Numbered from the stretch's first letter, positions 1 to 8,126 are shown. The stretch is 38,550 bases of DNA from an uncultured Alphaproteobacteria bacterium (GCA_902826335.1 CADEEL010000029.1:1-38550), one strand, 5' to 3'. Numbers and translations: made by a program. The notes: generated from the letters alone by a model not told the origin.

Positions 1-62
1 ATCGGTTAGGACGTCAGGTTTTCAACCTGAAAAGAGGGGTTCGACTCCCCTAGGGCCTGCCA
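1..62 (+). tRNA. tRNA-Glu (anticodon UUC), 5' end outside window
   Basis: The 3' three quarters of a tRNA gene are present. The anticodon arm is TCAGG / loop TTTTCAA / CCTGA, which places TTC at positions 34-36 and so reads glutamate codons. The T arm is AGGGG-TTCGACT-CCCCT, followed by the acceptor strand, a G discriminator and an encoded CCA at 60-62. The D arm is partly visible (GGTTAGGACG). The start of the acceptor stem lies before base 1. Only 9 bases separate the CCA from the stop codon of the convergent aldehyde dehydrogenase gene. Confidence 0.93.
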
Positions 63-71
63 CGTCACGCA

Positions 72-1523
72 CTATTTCTGAATGCGCGCGGCCACCTGCT
101 TGCGAAACGCCGCGCCATAAGGCGGGCGCATCATGGCCAGGATCTCGCTCTTGATCTGCGTGTAGATCGCCTTTTTGTGGGAAAATTCCATAAAGCCGTC
201 GCGGCCATGATAGGCGCCCATGCCGGCCGGTCCGATGCCGCCGAAAGGCAAATCCTCCATCGAGACGTGGAAGACGACATCGTTGACCGTAACGCCGCCT
301 GACGTCGTGCCGGTCACAACGCGCTCGTGCTCGGTGGCGTCCTCACCAAAATAATAGAGGCCGAGCGGGCGTGGGCGGGCGTTCACGTAATCGACGGCCT
401 CGGACACGTCCTTGTAAGTCCGTATTGGCATAACCGGACCGAAAATTTCCTCCTGCATGATCTTCATATCATCGGTCGGATCGAGCACCAAAGTCGGCGG
501 AATGCGCCGGTGCTCCTGCTGTGAAAAATCCTCGTTCGCGGGATTGATTTCAACGACCTTTGCGCCCTTGGCGCGCGCGTCCTCGACGAGGCCCTTGATG
601 CGATCAAAGTGACGCTGATTGATGATCGCCGTGTAGTCCGGATTGTCCTTGATCGTCGGATACATTTTCGTCGCCGCCGCGCGCGCGGCGCTGACGAAGG
701 CGTCCCGGCTTTCATTGGGTACGATCGCATAGTCAGGCGCGAGGCAGATTTGACCGGCGTTCATTGTCTTGCCGGCCATGACACGCGCCGCCGCCTTGCC
801 GAGATCAGCCGAGCGGCCGACGATCACCGGACTCTTGCCGCCCAGCTCCAAGGTCAGCGGCGTCAAATTCTCCGCCGCCGCCCGCATAACATGGTAGGCG
901 ATCGACGTGCCGCCCGTGAACACCAAGTGATCGAACGGCAGGCCGGCGAAGGCGCCACCGACTTCCGGGCCGCCTGTGATAACCGCCACTTCCTCTTCGT
1001 CGAACACGAGATCGAGGAGCCGCGCCATGAGCGCGCTGCACGCGGGCGTGAATTCAGAGGGCTTGATCATGGCGCGATTGCCCGCCGCGATGACGCCAGC
1101 CAGCGGCGCGAAGGTCAGATTGATCGGAAAATTCCACGGGCTGATGATCCCGATGACGCCCTTTGGCTGCAGACGCACTTCCGCCTTGGCGCCGAAGAGG
1201 CCGAGCGCCGGTGGATCGACCTTGCGCTTTTGCGGGCGCATCCAGGCCTCGAGATTATCGCGCGCATGCTTCAGCGGACCGATGGAGCCGGCTATGTCGG
1301 TCAAGGCGCTCATTTCGCGCGAGCGCGCGCCGAAATCCGCGTTCAGGGCCTCGACGATTTCGTCCTGGTGATCGACCAGCACGGCGATGCAGCGGTTGAG
1401 CCAGTCTCGCCGTTGAGCGGCGCTTCCGGCGCCGCACCGGAGATGGGCCGCCTTTTGAGCCTCCAGTATCGCGCGCATGCGCTCGATCTGCGCTGCGCCG
1501 CTTGGATTGGTCGTTCCGTCCAT
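72..1523 (-). CDS. NAD(P)-dependent aldehyde dehydrogenase, coniferyl-aldehyde-dehydrogenase type
   Basis: A 483-residue aldehyde dehydrogenase that oxidises an aldehyde to the acid with NAD(P). The cofactor region carries ISPWNFP, the strand-loop FTGGT and the general-base motif LELGGKSP. The catalytic cysteine is in NAGQICLAPDY, and the conserved tail MEDLPFGGIGPAGMGAYHG is of the class 3/coniferyl aldehyde dehydrogenase type. The frame stays open further upstream, but ATG at 1523 is preserved as the start because GGAGAG precedes it at normal spacing and the protein then has family length. The divergent diguanylate cyclase gene begins 147 bases away. The substrate is not determined: aromatic and medium-chain aliphatic aldehydes are both plausible for this subfamily. 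Confidence 0.93.
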   Translation of the reverse strand: MDGTTNPSGAAQIERMRAILEAQKAAHLRCGAGSAAQRRDWLNRCIAVLVDHQDEIVEALNADFGARSREMSALTDIAGSIGPLKHARDNLEAWMRPQKRKVDPPALGLFGAKAEVRLQPKGVIGIISPWNFPINLTFAPLAGVIAAGNRAMIKPSEFTPACSALMARLLDLVFDEEEVAVITGGPEVGGAFAGLPFDHLVFTGGTSIAYHVMRAAAENLTPLTLELGGKSPVIVGRSADLGKAAARVMAGKTMNAGQICLAPDYAIVPNESRDAFVSAARAAATKMYPTIKDNPDYTAIINQRHFDRIKGLVEDARAKGAKVVEINPANEDFSQQEHRRIPPTLVLDPTDDMKIMQEEIFGPVMPIRTYKDVSEAVDYVNARPRPLGLYYFGEDATEHERVVTGTTSGGVTVNDVVFHVSMEDLPFGGIGPAGMGAYHGRDGFMEFSHKKAIYTQIKSEILAMMRPPYGAAFRKQVAARIQK

Positions 1524-1670
1524 GGCTCGCTCTCCACCCGAAAAATCTGACGCCGCCGTCATTTCAACTGTAGCGCGCGCGCCGTTCGTCGCAAAGAGGC
1601 GCCCGTTAACCCTTGAGCTACCCCCGCCCCTTACCCTCTTTGCAGACGATTCATAGCGGGTGGGCGGCCA

Positions 1671-2726
1671 TTGACATCGATTGAACAATCCCTCGTCGGG
1701 CCGGCGGGGCTCGCGCTCGCGCACGAGACCGTCGATCTCATGGGCCGCCATGGCGTTCCCGTCACCGGAGAAAACTACGAAGTCTGGATTTCCTACCGGC
1801 TTTCCCTGAACGAGAAGCTGCGGGACGCGGTGGAATCCCGCATCGCGGCGCAATTGCCTTTCGGCGAAGACGTGTGCGGCGAATTGTATGAGCGCTTCAT
1901 CGCCAACAATCGCGTGTCCGCCGAGGTCGTCAAAGCCAGCGAACGCATCGCCCGTGATCTTGGCGCCGTCGTCACCGCCATGCAGGCTTCCGCCGCAAAG
2001 AGCGATGAATACGGCAAAACCCTGGAAACCGCGGCCATCAAGCTCGAACGCGGCTTGGATTCGGAGCGTCTCAAGGACATCATCTCAAGTCTTGCGGCCG
2101 CAACGCTCGACATGGCGGCGCACAATCGCGGCCTCACCGATCAGCTCCAACAATCAACCCGGGAGGTTGAAGGCCTGCGCGCCAGCCTAGCGTCCGTACG
2201 CGCCGACTCCTTGACCGACGCGCTGACAGGCCTCGCCAATCGCCGCATGTTCGATGAGGCGCTGGTGATGCGCATGGGCGAAGCGCGGGCGCACCGGACG
2301 GAGCTGTGCCTGTTGCTCGTCGATATTGACCATTTCAAGCGCTTCAACGATTCCTGGGGGCATCAGACCGGCGATCAGATTCTGCGCTTTCTCGCCAGCG
2401 CCATGTGTCAGCACGCCCTGCCAGATCACCTCGTCGCGCGCTTTGGCGGCGAGGAGTTCGTCGTCATCATGCCGCGAACGGGCCTGGCCACAGCGCGCTC
2501 GATCGCCGAAGCCCTGCGCGTCGCCATTCAGTCCAAGCGCTTGCGGCGGCGCGCCTCTAACGAGGATTTGGGGCAGGTCACCATTTCCATTGGCGTGGCG
2601 CGCCTCCAGCCCGGCGAAACGGCTGAATCCCTCATAGAGCGAGCGGATTCGTGCCTCTATGCATCCAAGCGCGGCGGCCGCAACCGCGTCACCACGGACG
2701 GGTCGGCCGAACTTTACGTGGCGTGA
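1671..2726 (+). CDS. GGDEF-domain diguanylate cyclase, cytoplasmic
   Basis: Predicted to make cyclic di-GMP from two GTP. The protein has 351 residues. Residues 1-170 are helical with no membrane segment and no recognised sensor domain; 150-182 look coiled-coil-like. The GGDEF domain starts at DALTGLANRR (about 183) and has the metal/GTP part LLVDIDHFKRFND (215-226) and the active-site motif GGEEF (259-263), so it should be catalytic. The allosteric inhibitory site (RxxD five residues before the motif) is absent, because those positions read LPDH. The start is TTG at 1671 with only a weak ribosome site; an internal ATG at 1740 would remove part of the N-terminal region. The crotonase gene follows after 58 bases. 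Confidence 0.9.
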   Translation: MTSIEQSLVGPAGLALAHETVDLMGRHGVPVTGENYEVWISYRLSLNEKLRDAVESRIAAQLPFGEDVCGELYERFIANNRVSAEVVKASERIARDLGAVVTAMQASAAKSDEYGKTLETAAIKLERGLDSERLKDIISSLAAATLDMAAHNRGLTDQLQQSTREVEGLRASLASVRADSLTDALTGLANRRMFDEALVMRMGEARAHRTELCLLLVDIDHFKRFNDSWGHQTGDQILRFLASAMCQHALPDHLVARFGGEEFVVIMPRTGLATARSIAEALRVAIQSKRLRRRASNEDLGQVTISIGVARLQPGETAESLIERADSCLYASKRGGRNRVTTDGSAELYVA

Positions 2727-2784
2727 CGAGTGGCGCGCACGCGCGCCTGCGCCTAGGCTTCCAGCGGCAACTGGGAGAGCGTCA

Positions 2785-3597
2785 ATGTCCGCCGCGCCGA
2801 AACTAGAGAGTTCCAAGGTCAAGTACGCACTGGAAAGCGGCGTGGCCACGCTCACATTGAGCGATCCGGCCACAATGAACGCCATTGGCCTCGACATGGC
2901 GAATGAGCTGCGCATGGCGCTCGCGCGCGCCGCCAGCGAAGCGCGCGCAATCCTGCTCACGGGCGAGGGCCGCGCCTTTTGCTCGGGCGCTAATCTTTCA
3001 GCGTCACGGGCGCCCGACGCCGCGCAGAGTGGACCGGATCCACGCGATGCTGGAGCAGCATTAGAGAGCACCTATAACCCGCTCGTCACGGCGGTGCGCG
3101 ATCTGCCGATTCCCATTGTCACCGCGGTCAACGGCGCCGCGGCCGGCGTCGGGTGCAGCCTCGCGCTCCTCGGTGATCTCATTGTCGCGGGTGAGAGCGC
3201 CTATTTCCTGCAAGCCTTCCGCCGCATAGGCCTCGTGCCGGATGGCGGCTCCTCCTACCTCCTCCCGCGCATGATTGGCCGGGCGCGCGCCATGGAGATG
3301 ATGCTGCTCGGCGAAAAAGTGCCGGCGCGCACGGCGCTGGATTGGGGCCTGATCAACCGGTGCGTGCCCGATAACGAGCTCTTAAGCGTCGCCCGTGCGC
3401 TGGCCGCGCAATTGGCCGACGGCCCCGCCTCGCTCGGGCGCATCCGGCGCCAAACCTGGGAAGGTCTTGACGCGCATTGGCGTGATCAGCTGGCGCGCGA
3501 GCGGGACAATCAACGCGCCGCCGGCCAGACCGCCGATTTCATCGAGGGCGTCAGCGCCTTTCTGCAGAAGCGGCCAGCGAAATTCACCGGCGCTTAA
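2785..3597 (+). CDS. Enoyl-CoA hydratase/isomerase family protein (crotonase, PaaG-like)
   Basis: A 270-residue crotonase acting on an acyl-CoA. The oxyanion-hole segments are GRAFCSGANLS (63-72) and NGAAAGVGCSLAL (116-128). The catalytic region reads FRRIGLVPDGGSSYLLPR (145-162). The glutamate of classical hydratases is not at its usual place, but an aspartate (D153, in VPDGG) is present, as in PaaG-type isomerases. This favours ring- or double-bond isomerisation over simple hydration. The start ATG 2785 is preceded by GGGAGAG. The open frame extends back into the cyclase gene, but that part lacks any family similarity. It may share a transcript with the upstream cyclase gene. Confidence 0.9.
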   Translation: MSAAPKLESSKVKYALESGVATLTLSDPATMNAIGLDMANELRMALARAASEARAILLTGEGRAFCSGANLSASRAPDAAQSGPDPRDAGAALESTYNPLVTAVRDLPIPIVTAVNGAAAGVGCSLALLGDLIVAGESAYFLQAFRRIGLVPDGGSSYLLPRMIGRARAMEMMLLGEKVPARTALDWGLINRCVPDNELLSVARALAAQLADGPASLGRIRRQTWEGLDAHWRDQLARERDNQRAAGQTADFIEGVSAFLQKRPAKFTGA

Positions 3598-3655
3598 GCA
3601 TGAATTGGCGCGCGCGCGTCACCTAGCGCTAACCGCGCCCTGCTATTGTGCGCAC

Positions 3656-3919
3656 ATGCAAGAGCTTATCTGGCTCGTTGATGTGGTGCGCGCCTGGTTC
3701 GAGGGCGGCATGGAGGCCGTGCGCCAGGAGCCGGGCTTCTGGGCGCTGCTCATCGGCGCGACGCTCCTCATTCCACCAACGATTATCTTCATGGGGCTGA
3801 CCGGAGATGAGTTCCACACGACGCCGCTTGGTCGTTGGTTTGGGGTTGAGCCGCCCGACGAAGGCTGGCCACCGCCCATGAGCATCGATGTGGATGGCGA
3901 CGGCCAGCTCGATGCATAA
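3656..3919 (+). CDS. Small single-helix membrane protein with a C-terminal EF-hand-like segment
   Basis: An 87-residue protein with no family that I recognise. Residues 1-24 are amphipathic (LVDVVRAWFEGGMEAV), residues about 28-48 form one hydrophobic helix (FWALLIGATLLIPPTIIFMG), then comes TPLGRWFGVEPP. The last residues contain DVDGDGQLD (78-86), which fits the first nine positions of a calcium-binding EF-hand loop before the chain ends. The next gene has the same plan (IDV/VDV, AW..GG..AV, one helix, TP[LI]GRWF), so the two look like a tandem duplication. ATG 3656 is taken as the start because the longer open frame only overlaps the crotonase gene. No strong ribosome site is visible. The conserved layout supports a real gene. 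Confidence 0.72.
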   Translation: MQELIWLVDVVRAWFEGGMEAVRQEPGFWALLIGATLLIPPTIIFMGLTGDEFHTTPLGRWFGVEPPDEGWPPPMSIDVDGDGQLDA

Positions 3920-3970
3920 GCGCCCTCGGCGCTAAGGCAATTCTAACTCGTCCGTGTTAGGATCAAATCC

Positions 3971-4222
3971 ATGGAAGCGTTCGCCTTTATCGATGTGATC
4001 TCGGCTTGGCTCGACGGCGGCTGGAAGGCTGTGCAAGAGGCCGAAGGGCTTCCGCGCGTGGTCATCGCCGTGATGCTGTTCTTCCTCACATCCTTCTTCC
4101 TGCTGGTATTCGGCGGGCAGTGGCGCGACACGCCGATCGGCCGCTGGTTTCATCTCGCGCCGCGCGCGGAGCGCCGCGCGAGTTGGGCTGAACGCGCGCA
4201 CGAGCGCGTGCGCAACGCTTAA
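3971..4222 (+). CDS. Small single-helix membrane protein, paralogue of the preceding gene
   Basis: An 83-residue protein: N-terminal FIDVISAWLDGGWKAVQEAEG, one hydrophobic helix at about 29-48, then DTPIGRWFHLAPRAERR and a basic tail. It aligns with the preceding protein along its length, apart from that protein's acidic EF-hand-like tail, which is replaced here by a positively charged one. The function is unknown. The basic tail after the helix suggests a cytoplasmic C-terminus by the positive-inside rule (inference). Its stop codon overlaps that of the convergent TfoX-domain gene by 3 bases. The 51-base gap to its neighbour suggests co-transcription. Confidence 0.78.
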   Translation: MEAFAFIDVISAWLDGGWKAVQEAEGLPRVVIAVMLFFLTSFFLLVFGGQWRDTPIGRWFHLAPRAERRASWAERAHERVRNA

Positions 4223-4581
4223 GACTTAGATTTCTTTTTTCGCGCCGGCGCCTTCGCGCGCGCGACCGCCAACGCCTTTCGTCCCCAGGCGCAGGCTTCG
4301 TCTGGATCGTCCAGCGCCGCCTCGGGCATGCGCAAATAGCCCATGTCGACGGCCTCGCCCGCGCGCGGCCCTGTTCGCGGCGTCCAAATGAAGGGCGCCG
4401 AGCCCGCCGCAATGAGGTCCACGCGGAGCGCCTCATCCGCCTTCAAGTAGAGCACGTCCTCCGCGATCAGGCCCAACATCACACCATCCGCGTAAACACC
4501 CGCGCCGCCGAACATCCGGCGCACACTGACCGGGCCCATGCCGCCCAGCAATTCAACGACGAAGGCAGCGAACCCGCTCAC
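4219..4581 (-). CDS. TfoX/Sxy N-terminal-domain protein
   Basis: A 120-residue protein that is essentially one TfoX N-terminal domain: FVVELLGGMGPVSVRRMFGG, GVYADGVMLGLIAEDVLYLKAD and the later YLRMPEAALDD. It ends in a lysine-rich tail (ARKKKSKS). In gammaproteobacteria Sxy/TfoX co-activates competence genes with CRP, but free-standing N-terminal domains in alphaproteobacteria have no established role, so competence should not be assumed. The GTG start at 4581 overlaps the sufA stop in a GTGA junction, making this the last gene of the SUF operon. No link to iron-sulfur assembly is known to me. Confidence 0.88.
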   Translation of the reverse strand: MSGFAAFVVELLGGMGPVSVRRMFGGAGVYADGVMLGLIAEDVLYLKADEALRVDLIAAGSAPFIWTPRTGPRAGEAVDMGYLRMPEAALDDPDEACAWGRKALAVARAKAPARKKKSKS

Positions 4582-4937
4582 ACCTCAACCACGGCCGGCA
4601 TGATTGTCACGCTCTCCCCACAACCGCAGGCGTCCGTCTGGTTGGGGTTTCGGAAAACGAACTTTGCCGAGAGACGAGACGTCTCATGATCGAGCTCGCT
4701 GCCAAGGAGAAAGAGGACTGAATCGGCGGCGATAAGAATGCGCACGTCCTTATCCTCAACGATCTCGTCATGTGGGCCAGGCGCGTCGGCGTAGGCCATC
4801 ACATATTCCATGCCCGCGCAGCCGCCATTCTTCACACCGAGGCGCAGAAAGGGCTTATCGCCATCGGCCATGATTACCTTGACGCGCGCGGCGGCGGCGT
4901 CAGAGAGCGTTACAATTTTGGGTCTTGGTCTTGCCAT
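4578..4937 (-). CDS. sufA: SufA/IscA-type iron-sulfur cluster carrier (HesB family)
   Basis: A 119-residue A-type carrier that accepts a nascent cluster from SufBCD and hands it to target proteins. The three conserved cysteines are present: one in NGGCAGMEY and two in the C-terminal ACGCGES. The size and the strand pattern LTLSD-like...FVFRNPNQ are normal for the family. It lies 3 bases after sufT and overlaps the TfoX-domain gene by 4 bases. SufA and ErpA types cannot be separated with certainty by eye; the operon position favours SufA. Confidence 0.92.
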   Translation of the reverse strand: MARPRPKIVTLSDAAAARVKVIMADGDKPFLRLGVKNGGCAGMEYVMAYADAPGPHDEIVEDKDVRILIAADSVLFLLGSELDHETSRLSAKFVFRNPNQTDACGCGESVTIMPAVVEV

Positions 4938-4940
4938 CTC

Positions 4941-5303
4941 TTACAACATATTCAGTTCAAGCTTCGCCTCATCGCTCATCCGCGCTGGGGACCAGGGTGG
5001 ATCGAACACCACATTCGCCTTTGCGCTGACCACGCCCTTGACGCGCAGCGCCGCCTCCTCGACCCAGACCGGCATTTCGCCGGCCACCGGGCAGCCAGGC
5101 GCGGTCAATGTCATCTCAACATCGACATGCCGACCGTCATTGATGTCGACCTTATAGATGAGGCCGAGCTCGTAGATATCAACCGGGATTTCCGGGTCAT
5201 AGACCTGCTTGAACTCCGCGATGAGGTCGTCGGTGATCCGATCGAGCTCCGGCTGCGGAATTTTTGAGGTCGTTGTCACCGTTCCGTCCATGCCCTGTCT
5301 CAC
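4941..5303 (-). CDS. sufT: SufT, MIP18/DUF59-family iron-sulfur assembly factor
   Basis: A 120-residue DUF59 protein. The family signature is clear: VYDPEIPVDIYELGLIYKVDI, then MTLTAPGCPVAGEMP with the conserved cysteine, and a late FDPPWSPARMSDEA. SufT proteins help iron-sulfur maturation, and their genes are often embedded in suf operons, as here between sufS and sufA. GTG 5303 overlaps the sufS stop (GTGA), which is the junction type used repeatedly in this operon. ATG 5291, four codons later, is an alternative start. Neither has a strong ribosome site. Confidence 0.93.
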   Translation of the reverse strand: MRQGMDGTVTTTSKIPQPELDRITDDLIAEFKQVYDPEIPVDIYELGLIYKVDINDGRHVDVEMTLTAPGCPVAGEMPVWVEEAALRVKGVVSAKANVVFDPPWSPARMSDEAKLELNML

Positions 5304-6529
5304 GTCAACATTGTCCGCGCTCTTTGGAGCGCGGCGAGAAAAATTTCCACTTCATATAAGGTGTTATAGGCCGCGAAGCTCGCCCGCGCCGTCGCTGTGA
5401 CGCCGAGACGGCGCATCAGCGGCTGTGCGCAATGGTGGCCCGCGCGTATGGCGACGCCCTGCTGATCGAGCAATTGCGCGATGTCGTGCGGATGCGCGCC
5501 CGCGACGACGAACGACACGATCGCCGCCTTATCCGGCGCTCCTCCATGCAGACGCACCCAGTCAATCGCGCGCAGCCCGGTCATTGCGGCGTCACGCAGT
5601 TCATCCTCGTGCGTGCGCAGGGCGGCGCGATCTTTCGCCATAAGCCAATCCAAAGCCGCGCCGAGCCCGATCGCCTCAACAATGGGCGGCGTGCCGGCTT
5701 CGAAGCGATGCGGGGGAGCGTTGTAAGTCACACGCCCCTGCTCAACGATGTCGATCATCTCGCCGCCGCCCTCGAATGGGCGAAGCGCATCAAGGCGTTC
5801 GGCCTTCCCGTACAGCACACCGATCCCTGTCGGCCCGTAGAGTTTGTGCCCAGTGAACGCGTAATAATCGACGTCCAACGCGGCGACATCGACCTCGCCA
5901 TGGACCACCGCCTGACAACCGTCGAGCAGAACGGGGGCGCCCTGAGCGTGGGCAAGATCGATCGCACGCCGCGCGACGCCGACGCCCATAACGTTTGAAC
6001 AGTGCGTCAACGCCACCATCCGCGTGCGCGGCCCTAGCGCCTGCTCCAGCGCATCCAGATCGATGCGTCCATCCTCGTCGACACCGACCCAGCGCAGCAC
6101 CGCGCCCTTGCGTTCGCGTAGAAAATGCCAGGGTACGATGTTGGAATGGTGCTCCATCTCCGAGAGGACGATCTCGTCACCCGGAGAGATCTCTATCCCC
6201 GCCGCGACAATGTTGATCGCCTGCGTACCGCCCTTGGTGAAGACGATGTTCTCCGGCGCGGGTGCATTGATAAAGCGTGCAGCCGTCTTGCGCGCCGCTT
6301 CAAACGCCTGTGTGGTTTCGTTGGCGAGCGCATGGATGCCGCGATGCACGTTCGCATAGGAATGCTCCATCGCCCGCGTCATGGCATCGATGACTGCTCT
6401 TGGCTTATGCGCCGAGGCGGCGTTATCGAGATAGACGAGCGGGCGCCCGTTGACTTCGCGTTCAAGGATCGGGAATTCCCTCCGCAGCGCCCCGACATCG
6501 AAGAGCCTTCTAAAAAGCGGCGCGTTCAT
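5300..6529 (-). CDS. sufS: SufS cysteine desulfurase (class II, SufS/CsdA type)
   Basis: A PLP enzyme of 409 residues that removes sulfur from cysteine for cluster assembly. Landmarks are YLDNAASAHKP near the N-terminus, EMEHHSN, the PLP lysine in FTGHKLYGPTG (K229) and the persulfide cysteine in RAGHHCAQP (C367), the class II pattern. A GTG four codons earlier exists, but ATG 6529 forms an ATGA overlap with the sufD stop and is preferred. Class II enzymes usually need a sulfur acceptor such as SufE or SufU; neither is encoded in this operon, so one would have to come from elsewhere. It is the second desulfurase in the operon. Confidence 0.96.
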   Translation of the reverse strand: MNAPLFRRLFDVGALRREFPILEREVNGRPLVYLDNAASAHKPRAVIDAMTRAMEHSYANVHRGIHALANETTQAFEAARKTAARFINAPAPENIVFTKGGTQAINIVAAGIEISPGDEIVLSEMEHHSNIVPWHFLRERKGAVLRWVGVDEDGRIDLDALEQALGPRTRMVALTHCSNVMGVGVARRAIDLAHAQGAPVLLDGCQAVVHGEVDVAALDVDYYAFTGHKLYGPTGIGVLYGKAERLDALRPFEGGGEMIDIVEQGRVTYNAPPHRFEAGTPPIVEAIGLGAALDWLMAKDRAALRTHEDELRDAAMTGLRAIDWVRLHGGAPDKAAIVSFVVAGAHPHDIAQLLDQQGVAIRAGHHCAQPLMRRLGVTATARASFAAYNTLYEVEIFLAALQRARTMLT

Positions 6530-7383
6530 GACTTTAGCCACGTATCGATGCGGCCAAGCAGCATCATGTAGAGGTCATCCGGCAAGTTTTCAGGCAGCGC
6601 TTCGTGCAAAAACGCCTCAATCAGCATGGCCCGCGCGCGCGCTTCGGGCACGCCACGCGAGCGCAGATAGAAAAGCTGGTCCACATCCAAGGCGCCGATG
6701 GCGTTGCCGTGCGCGCATTGCACATCATCTGCATAGATTTCCAACTCAGGCTTTGCGTCGATCTCCGCACCGTCCTCGAGCATGAGCGCCTTGTGGTGTT
6801 GACGCGCATCGGTCCTACCAGCGCCCCGGGCGACCACGATCTTGCCTTGAAACACGCCGCGCCCGCCCCGGCGCGCCACGCCTCTTACCAATTGGCGTGT
6901 ATTTGCGTTCGGCGCGGCGTGGGTGACGACTGAGGTCAAGTCCGCATGGCGGCCATCACCGACCATGTAAATTCCATTCAGCTCCAACTCCGCGCCTTCG
7001 CCAACGATCTCGACATGCGTTTCAATGCGCGCGAGGCGCGCGCCTTCGGCGATAACAAACTGGCGAAACCGTGCGCCTGCTGCGAGCTTGACGCGGGCGA
7101 GCGAGAGGGCGACGCCGCCCCCGGATTGCGTCACGATGCGCGTGAGCGCCCCGCCTTCGCCGACCACAATTTCCCGGGCACGCGCATCAAACTCGGCGCC
7201 GTCGAACTGCTCCAAAAGCGTTTCCTCGGCGCCAGCCGAGACGTTGCTTCGATCCAGCGTCCGCGCGAGACGCGCAATGATGTGTGCGTCCCCGCGCACT
7301 GGCGCCGGCGCGTCCGTGAGCGCGGCGCGCAGGTCTGAGTATTTCCAGGCCTCGTCGCGACGGTTTGGCAGTGCGTTGGTCAC
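6526..7383 (-). CDS. sufD: SufD, scaffold subunit of the SufBCD complex
   Basis: A 285-residue SufD, shorter than the roughly 420-residue enterobacterial protein because the N-terminal helical part is reduced. The beta-helix core and the C-terminal motif are retained: EIYADDVQCAHGNAIG, containing the histidine thought to take part in cluster building, followed by [13 protein letters not shown], which is shared with SufB. It pairs with SufB on the SufC ATPase. The GTG start at 7383 overlaps the sufC stop (GTGA). Its stop overlaps the sufS start (ATGA). Confidence 0.95.
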   Translation of the reverse strand: MTNALPNRRDEAWKYSDLRAALTDAPAPVRGDAHIIARLARTLDRSNVSAGAEETLLEQFDGAEFDARAREIVVGEGGALTRIVTQSGGGVALSLARVKLAAGARFRQFVIAEGARLARIETHVEIVGEGAELELNGIYMVGDGRHADLTSVVTHAAPNANTRQLVRGVARRGGRGVFQGKIVVARGAGRTDARQHHKALMLEDGAEIDAKPELEIYADDVQCAHGNAIGALDVDQLFYLRSRGVPEARARAMLIEAFLHEALPENLPDDLYMMLLGRIDTWLKS

Positions 7384-8126
7384 GCCGCCTCCAGATACTT
7401 ATCGTAGCCTTCGCGCTCCAGCTCGAGCGCGAGTTCTGGCCCCCCGCTTTTTACGATGCGGCCATTGGCCATCACATGAACGCGATCGGGTTTGATGTAA
7501 TCGAGCAGGCGCTGATAATGGGTGATCACCAGCATGGCGCGGTCTGGCGCGCGCAATGCATTGACCGCTTCGGCCACGACTTTCAGCGCATCAATGTCGA
7601 GCCCGGAATCCGTCTCATCGAGAATTGCAAACTTCGGCGCGAGCACCGACAATTGCAGCGCCTCAAGCCGCTTCTTCTCTCCGCCCGAATAGCCGACATT
7701 CAAGCCGCGCTTCAGCATGTCCGGAGATAGTTTAAGCTCATCGGCCTTCGCGCGCGCCAGCTTTAAAAAGTCCGGCGAAGACATCTCTGGCTCGCCGCGC
7801 GCCGCCCGCTGTGCGTTCAGCGCCGTACGTAGAAAGCTCAGCGCCGGCACGCCAGGAACTTCCACCGGATACTGAAAGGAGAGGAACAGACCAGCGGCGG
7901 CGCGTTCTTCCGGCTTCAGGCCAAGCAAGTCGGCGCCAGCGAGCGTCGCGCCGCCCGCCGTCGCCTCGTAGCCGCCGCGCCCCGCGAGCGCGTAGGCCAA
8001 CGTCGACTTGCCTGAGCCGTTCGGGCCCATGACCGCGTGCACTTCGCCGGCGGGCACGCCGAGCGAGAGCCCCTTGATGATTTCCGCCCCGGCGACGGTG
8101 ACGTGAAGACCTTTAACGTCGAGCAT
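7380..8126 (-). CDS. sufC: SufC, ABC-type ATPase of the SufBCD scaffold
   Basis: A cytosolic ABC ATPase of 248 residues that drives SufB-SufD rearrangement. The Walker A motif is GPNGSGKST (34-42), the Q-loop region is LSFQYPVEVPG, the signature is YSGGEKKRLE and Walker B is FAILDETDSGLD. The H-loop is VITHYQRLL. The open frame has 17 further codons upstream, but ATG 8126 gives the normal SufC N-terminus (MLDVKGLHV) and has GGAG at good spacing. Its 5' end overlaps the preceding small membrane-protein gene by 14 bases, which suggests translational coupling. Confidence 0.97.
   Translation of the reverse strand: MLDVKGLHVTVAGAEIIKGLSLGVPAGEVHAVMGPNGSGKSTLAYALAGRGGYEATAGGATLAGADLLGLKPEERAAAGLFLSFQYPVEVPGVPALSFLRTALNAQRAARGEPEMSSPDFLKLARAKADELKLSPDMLKRGLNVGYSGGEKKRLEALQLSVLAPKFAILDETDSGLDIDALKVVAEAVNALRAPDRAMLVITHYQRLLDYIKPDRVHVMANGRIVKSGGPELALELEREGYDKYLEAA

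Noticed and set aside
609-1550. Long plus-strand open frame (313 codons) opposite the aldehyde dehydrogenase
   Set aside because: It is antisense to a clear enzyme gene, is very Arg-rich and has no recognisable domain; such frames are expected in GC-rich DNA.
2187-3071. Minus-strand open frame of 294 codons across the cyclase/crotonase junction
   Set aside because: It is antisense to two real genes and its composition is that of a reverse-strand shadow, with no family motif.
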